Positions 60,152 through 64,000 of a stretch of DNA of 64,000 bases are shown in pieces (within the stretch, counting starts at the first letter, position 1; every line of letters starts with the position of its first letter). This stretch comes from Pestalotiopsis fici W106-1 (taxonomy: Eukaryota > Ascomycota > Sordariomycetes > Amphisphaeriales > Sporocadaceae). A program made the position numbers and the translations under genes. The DNA lies in NCBI RefSeq assembly GCF_000516985.1, contig NW_006917101.1, positions 2,410,834-2,474,833 on the forward strand, in the 5' to 3' direction. The notes below the pieces were generated by a model. The model ran no database searches. It was not told the origin of the DNA and was given only the letters and a program-made list of their open reading frames with translations.

Positions 60152-60454
60152 TCAACCAGTTGATGACACACCCATTGTGGCTTTCTTGACTCTTGCTGCC
60201 TCGAGAGACTTCATTACCTTTGGTTGCTTGAAAGGCAGGCTTCCCGATGCATCAGAAGAAGAGCGCTTCGGAAATTTCTCTTCCTTGAAGTACACCAAGT
60301 CCTATAACTCTTTCAGAATATAAAACTGCGTAACAGTGGACGTGTCACTTACCTCGATCCGTCCAGGTTCAATTGCAGTTACAGTCTGCAAATACTGCTT
60401 GCCAGCCATGGCAAAATCTGTCCAAACAACCCATTTGTGATTACCGGTGATGAG
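60152..60454 (-). pseudogene. Displaced C-terminal tail of the DEAH-box helicase
   Basis: Two exons on the minus strand, 60454-60353 and 60301-60152, with donor GTAAGT and acceptor TTATAG. They encode GNHKWVVWTDFAMAGKQYLQ and TVTAIEPGRIE, the hallmark end of the OB-fold domain of DEAH helicases (compare the usual WVVYNEF..TGKxYIRTVT), then a tail EKFPKRSSSDASGSLPFKQP ending in TGA at 60154-60152. It has no start of its own and begins exactly at the inversion boundary, in phase with the helicase body that stops at 58135 on the other strand. Confidence 0.75.
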
Positions 60455-61253
60455 GCACTGATACGACTTCATGGAGCGGCGATGAATGCGACCTTGGCTA
60501 CCCTGATTGCCAATCACGGGCCAATGACGGGCACCGACCATGAGAAAAAGCCTATACGCAACCGCTTGCATTACGCTGCAAAGAAAGCTGTCCTTAGTAC
60601 AGAAATTCAGGAGATGCGAGAGTCAATGAGTACCGTGGAGCACGCTCGCCGGGTAGAGAAGCTGAGTCAATCCAACTTCACGGATCAGATACTTCAGCAG
60701 ACCCAGAGAAGCCATGAAGGATGATGTAGCTGCTCATGATATGGACGATCCATTGGTGGACAGCAGCACCGGCTTTTTCAAACAATTTGATACTGGTGAA
60801 GACCCAGAAGAAGATCTTGAGCACCAGGTCATTGATGGTGAGCCTATTGAGCAGCGCGTTGAAGAAGACGAACAAGAGGAGGCAACCGAGCATACCCAAA
60901 TACCCTACGAAGTTGCTGCCCGGGCGTTCATGGAGATAATCTTCCATGGGACCATGTCACAGAACGGTGACTGGAAGAATAACCCATCTCAATGTCACTT
61001 GTGCTTGGAAGACGAGACCATTTCCGCGGAACAAAAGGCACATACATACAATAAGGAAGAGCATCTCAAAAACCATATGGGCTCGTTCATCCACACACCA
61101 TTGGCGCCTTGGTGTCGTCAAGTTGAGGCACAGGCCGAAGCCGATCACTGCCCGATCATGAGTCCATATTGCGCAGAGCCGGGTCACTATACGTGCAACG
61201 AAAGTCCACGTGCGACTCTCAATTCAAACCTCCTAGACGATGACTTCCTCTAA
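60455..61253 (+). pseudogene. Displaced C-terminal part of the DUF3435-like protein, with C2H2-like zinc finger
   Basis: From 60455 the frame reads ALIRLHGAAMNATLATLIAN, then RRVEKLSQSNFTDQILQQTQ and stops at TGA 60722-60724. A frame shifted by one carries on as MKDDVAAHDMDDPLVDSSTG to 61253, so a frameshift near 60695-60720 is likely. The second part is acidic, then has CHLCLEDETISAEQKAHTYN followed by EEHLKNHMGSFIH, a CxxC...HxxxH-type finger, and further Cys/His pairs (CPIMSPYC, GHYTC). Such fingers end many fungal DUF3435-type proteins. The segment begins exactly at the inversion boundary. Confidence 0.6.
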
Positions 61254-61696
61254 AGACACTAGGCTCTGGAGGATCGAGGCGGCTGGAGCCAACTCTGGCT
61301 CTGCCAAATGCCAAGACGAATATCCAAAGCGAAAGCTAGCAGCAAGTAGAAACTATGAAATAAGAAAGGGCAGATCAGTGTTCTGAGTGCTAGGTGCTCT
61401 GTCGCGAGGGAGGGGGAAGAGAGGGAGAGAAAAGGTTGTGGTGCCCGTGTCGCATCCGCACAGTCTGTGCCTCTCTTTGGGCGGCCGGAAAGAACTTATA
61501 ATTTTCCAAAAAATGGTAGCAGGACATGGCATTCGACAGATATATGCTCTACTCCTTGAGTCGGAGTATCCCAGCGAGAAAGCACGGCTGGCCGTCGCCG
61601 TACTCCGCAACTCACTCGCTCACTCACCCAACCACCCAACAACCAAAAAAAAAACACCAAAAATCATCACGATACCTACGTTTGCGCCAAAAATAA
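61254..61696. other. Intergenic region
   Basis: No supported gene. An A-rich run near 61646-61656 precedes the tRNA 3' flank. Confidence 0.45.
61684..61696 (-). terminator. Pol III terminator-like T-run after the tRNA
   Basis: Immediately 3' of the tRNA on the minus strand the sequence reads TTATTTTTGG, giving a run of five T, a standard RNA polymerase III stop. Confidence 0.7.
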
Positions 61697-61812
61697 AGGT
61701 CCGCCTGGGGATCGAACCCAGAATCTCCTGATGTCATTTGATTACAGCCCTTCACGAGAACGTGAAGAGAAGCGGTCGTAGTCAGACGCAATGCCAATTC
61801 TGCCAACGGACC
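61697..61812 (-). tRNA. tRNA-Arg (anticodon ACG) with a 43-nt intron
   Basis: On the minus strand the acceptor stem GGTCCGT pairs with GCGGACC. The D stem GCAG pairs with TTGC, the anticodon stem TCTGA with TCAGG, and the T stem CTGGG with CCCAG around TTCGATC. The anticodon loop reads CT-ACG-A then an intron (61775-61733) after position 37, the canonical site, then A. The B box GGTTCGATCCC is perfect. Lengths are 37, 43 and 36 bases. The anticodon region TCTGACTACGA resembles yeast tRNA-Arg(ACG). ACG would be edited to ICG and read CGU, CGC and CGA. Discriminator base is U. It is expected to need the tRNA splicing endonuclease. Confidence 0.88.
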
Positions 61813-63120
61813 AATGAGAAACCCGGAATTGCTTCCAGGCTTGTTGAGATTGCGGCCTGTTATCACAGTACATGATTCTTTTGTGGGCGTATGCAAAATT
61901 TTCATGCCAGGCGAGCCAGGATGTGCCCATCGTGGGCCTCGTCGTCGCTTAGGGCTGGGTGAGTGGGTATCGGATGGCGCGGGTGATTGGGTGGCTACTG
62001 GCCGGAGTTTACCTAGCTAGTGCCTCTTATTTGGGTCTCTAATGAATTCCGCTATGCTGAATACGTCAGATGCGTGTCTGGTTGGGTTGAGACTCTGTAC
62101 GTACTTCCTTCAGTGTTGTGCGTGGCCCATAGATTACGTCGCATGCTTGATAGATACTAGCTAATAACGAGTACTACCAATCCACCACAGTTTAGTCTCG
62201 AATCAAGAGGGAGCATTAGAAAGAAAAGAAACAAAGGAAAGCAAGAAATTGTGTTTATTCTTGTAACAGTTATTCCGTCTTAGGGTGTCTACCAGTAGTA
62301 TACCTACCAGCCCATTCCAGTCCTTTTTCTAGATCTAGCAATCTGTAATCATGTGATGTGTCGTCAACACCAAGTACAGTTGCAACTGAATTTACTACAA
62401 TCACCAAAACAACGATCATGATCGCCAATGCTAGTTGAAGATCGGCCATGTCAGCTCGAGCCTCGAGCTCAATATCGCGAAAGTACATTATGAATCAGAT
62501 CAGCACGGTACACAGTTCCCAGTCAAATGTGAGGTACTAATTGCAATTTGCTTGGATGCCTGTGCTGACTTGATGGTTTCCTCTTCTTCTCCTTCTCTCT
62601 CTCTTCCCTTGTCTCATTCGATTGATGCTCAATTATTCGATACTGTTCCACGGTTCGTCGAACGTTTGTTTATATCTGCCAGGGCAAACAAGGCTCACTC
62701 AACAAGGTCGTGCGGCATCCTTTGTCAATGACTCTTCTTTGACAAAGACACAATCCACATGTTACACATGATCATTAAGCAATCTTTACGTGTTTGGCCA
62801 GATTGCTCACTTGCCATCAGGCCCTACTGGGTAATCAACAGGCTCAAGAGACAAACAATGCCATTATTTGTTCCTGGGCACGCCCTAATAACCTCGCCTT
62901 TGTTTGCCGTGGCCACAGACAATGAGATTCACCATCACATGAAACCATGCAATAGTTTCAGATGGAACACTTCTCTGGGTACAAAAGAAAATCACTGATT
63001 CATTTCGAAAACGTTGCCAACAACGCCTCAACACCAGTCACCCTGTCTTCATATTGAATAACACCCTTGACTCGACACATACGCAGACAGAGATCGACAG
63101 GCTCCGCATACACAAGCGCA
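61813..63120. other. Intergenic region
   Basis: Promoter side of the tRNA and of the small membrane protein. CT-rich at 62581-62616. No gene is supported. Confidence 0.4.
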
Positions 63121-63450
63121 ATGTTCTCCTCATTCGCGTATATCCTCTTTCTCATCCTCCCCATACAACTCCTTGCCGCAGCGCCGGTTGCTGTCATGGA
63201 TCACTCGGACGTCGCGACTCATGGTCTACCTGCCATGACCACAAAGCCCATGCTAGACGCTCTGCATGCGGATCTGCTGAGACGCCTGGAAGATGTCTCC
63301 AACGCCACGACTGGAACCGAGCCAAACATTGATGGAGGCGCAGGGACTAGACTAGACGGTGCAGCATGGGGTGCAATCATTGGCGGCTCTGCACTATGCC
63401 TTGTATTCGTATTCCTAATGTGCTGGTGTGGGAAAAATCGAAATTGGTAA
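63121..63450 (+). CDS. Small predicted secreted or membrane protein
   Basis: 109 residues from ATG 63121, with an alternative in-frame start at 63067. The N-terminus (MFSSFAYILFLILPIQLLAA) is a good signal peptide, followed by a short ectodomain with an N-glycosylation site (NAT). A second hydrophobic segment follows (GAAWGAIIGGSALCLVFVFL) and then a short Cys/Lys tail (MCWCGKNRNW). This is the layout of a small single-pass type I membrane protein. There is no family I recognise. The single-exon frame and clean topology argue that it is real, but a chance frame cannot be excluded. Confidence 0.55.
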   Translation: MFSSFAYILFLILPIQLLAAAPVAVMDHSDVATHGLPAMTTKPMLDALHADLLRRLEDVSNATTGTEPNIDGGAGTRLDGAAWGAIIGGSALCLVFVFLMCWCGKNRNW

Positions 63451-64000
63451 GCTAGGTACAGAGTCTAGGTAGGTAAGAATCAATCCCAGAAGACGGAATT
63501 TTGTCAAAGCCAGCATTAGTGCTAATCAAGCACAGTTTGCTTGTCGTCCAATGATACTGACTGAGAATAGCGTGATTGCAGAAAAGTCCACGAGAATGGT
63601 ACCCTTGCCATTCTAGCGCACCTATATCGACCTGAGGTTGCAGATTACCATCATGGGACGTTGGGAGGTGACAGACGCCGAGTTGTCATTCCTACATAGA
63701 ACATAATGGTCCATTAAAATCAGCTACAAGGAGAATGGGTCTGGCGCTCTTGTATACACTCTGGTAGAATTGGAAACTCATATTTTTGCAACATGAACGG
63801 CAGCATCAAAATTTTGAAGACCAACCAAGATAGTACAGCACAACTTCCAGTAACGTTACCAGTATTTTCGAGTCATTTTTATTCTTTTGCTGTATTCATT
63901 TTCTATTTACTTATTCTATGACTGAATGGTGGAGTAGGCATTGAGGGCGAGTTGACCTCCCAGGTGAGCGTACAGCACATTGCTTCCTGCAGGAATCTCG
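63451..64000. other. Right-end region without a recognised gene
   Basis: No coding signal that I can support up to the window end. It probably contains the 3' flank of the small membrane-protein gene and part of a neighbour that starts outside. Confidence 0.35.

Larger units (their letters stand above)
58136..60454. other. Inverted segment (2319 bp) that splits two genes
   Basis: The left junction is ...CACAGTGCC|TTGATGG (58135/58136) and the right is ...GATGAG|GCACTGATA (60454/60455). CAGTGCCT on the left and AGGCACTG on the right form an 8-bp inverted repeat across the two breakpoints. Reversing the segment in thought joins helicase GCC to CTCATCACC and recombinase CATCAA to GCACTG, and both reading frames are kept. 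This simultaneous fit at both ends is strong evidence for a single inversion, either in the genome or in the assembly. Confidence 0.75.

Noticed and set aside
58136..61253. A complete Starship mobile element with captain
   Set aside because: Only one broken recombinase-like gene is seen. No element ends, target-site duplication or cargo can be delimited in the window, and the recombinase similarity is from motifs only.

Overview
This is a window from the nuclear genome of a filamentous ascomycete (Pezizomycotina). It is probably a sordariomycete and plausibly a member of Hypocreales, but that placement is inference from protein flavour. The evidence for a fungal genome is: genes split by many short introns (about 50-190 bp) with GT..AG ends and CTAAC-type branch sites; monocistronic genes on both strands; Zn2Cys6 regulator and LaeA-like methyltransferase types known mainly from fungi; and long intergenic spacers. 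A run of 100 Ns at 55710-55809 marks an assembly gap.

Left third (1-25.3 kb) holds mostly housekeeping genes. In order they are: the 5' part of a mitochondrial tyrosyl-tRNA synthetase (minus), succinate dehydrogenase membrane anchor CybS, a LaeA/TAM-type methyltransferase (minus), a gene-poor interval of about 6.3 kb, a GH18 chitinase-like gene with an altered catalytic motif, the GARP subunit VPS53, a small cysteine-motif protein, a secreted Ala/Ser/Thr-rich surface protein, and the TORC1 regulator NPR2.

Middle (26.4-52.9 kb) opens with an NAD(P)-binding protein, an SDR and a 1020-residue Zn2Cys6 regulator. A compact set of oxidative enzymes follows: Baeyer-Villiger monooxygenase 1 (minus), PRISE-type enone reductase, acyl-CoA dehydrogenase, aldehyde dehydrogenase, SDR (minus), acyl/aryl-CoA ligase and Baeyer-Villiger monooxygenase 2. 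There is no PKS, NRPS, terpene synthase or P450. The set reads as a catabolic route: saturate an enone, insert oxygen next to a ketone, oxidise the alcohol and aldehyde to an acid, activate it with CoA, and start beta-oxidation. The regulator next to it is the obvious candidate switch. The substrate is unknown, and no lactone hydrolase is visible.

Right part (53-61.3 kb) is decayed and rearranged. Around the gap lie an AT-rich patch, purine tracts, poorly supported genes with in-frame stops, a DEAH-box helicase lacking its 5' end, and a DUF3435-like tyrosine-recombinase gene. The helicase tail and the recombinase N-terminal part lie on the wrong strand. Both are explained by one inversion of 58136-60454, which when reversed in thought puts both genes back in frame at both junctions. 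The last part carries an intron-containing tRNA-Arg(ACG) and a small predicted membrane protein. All exon boundaries were deduced by eye from reading frames, splice signals and family conservation.
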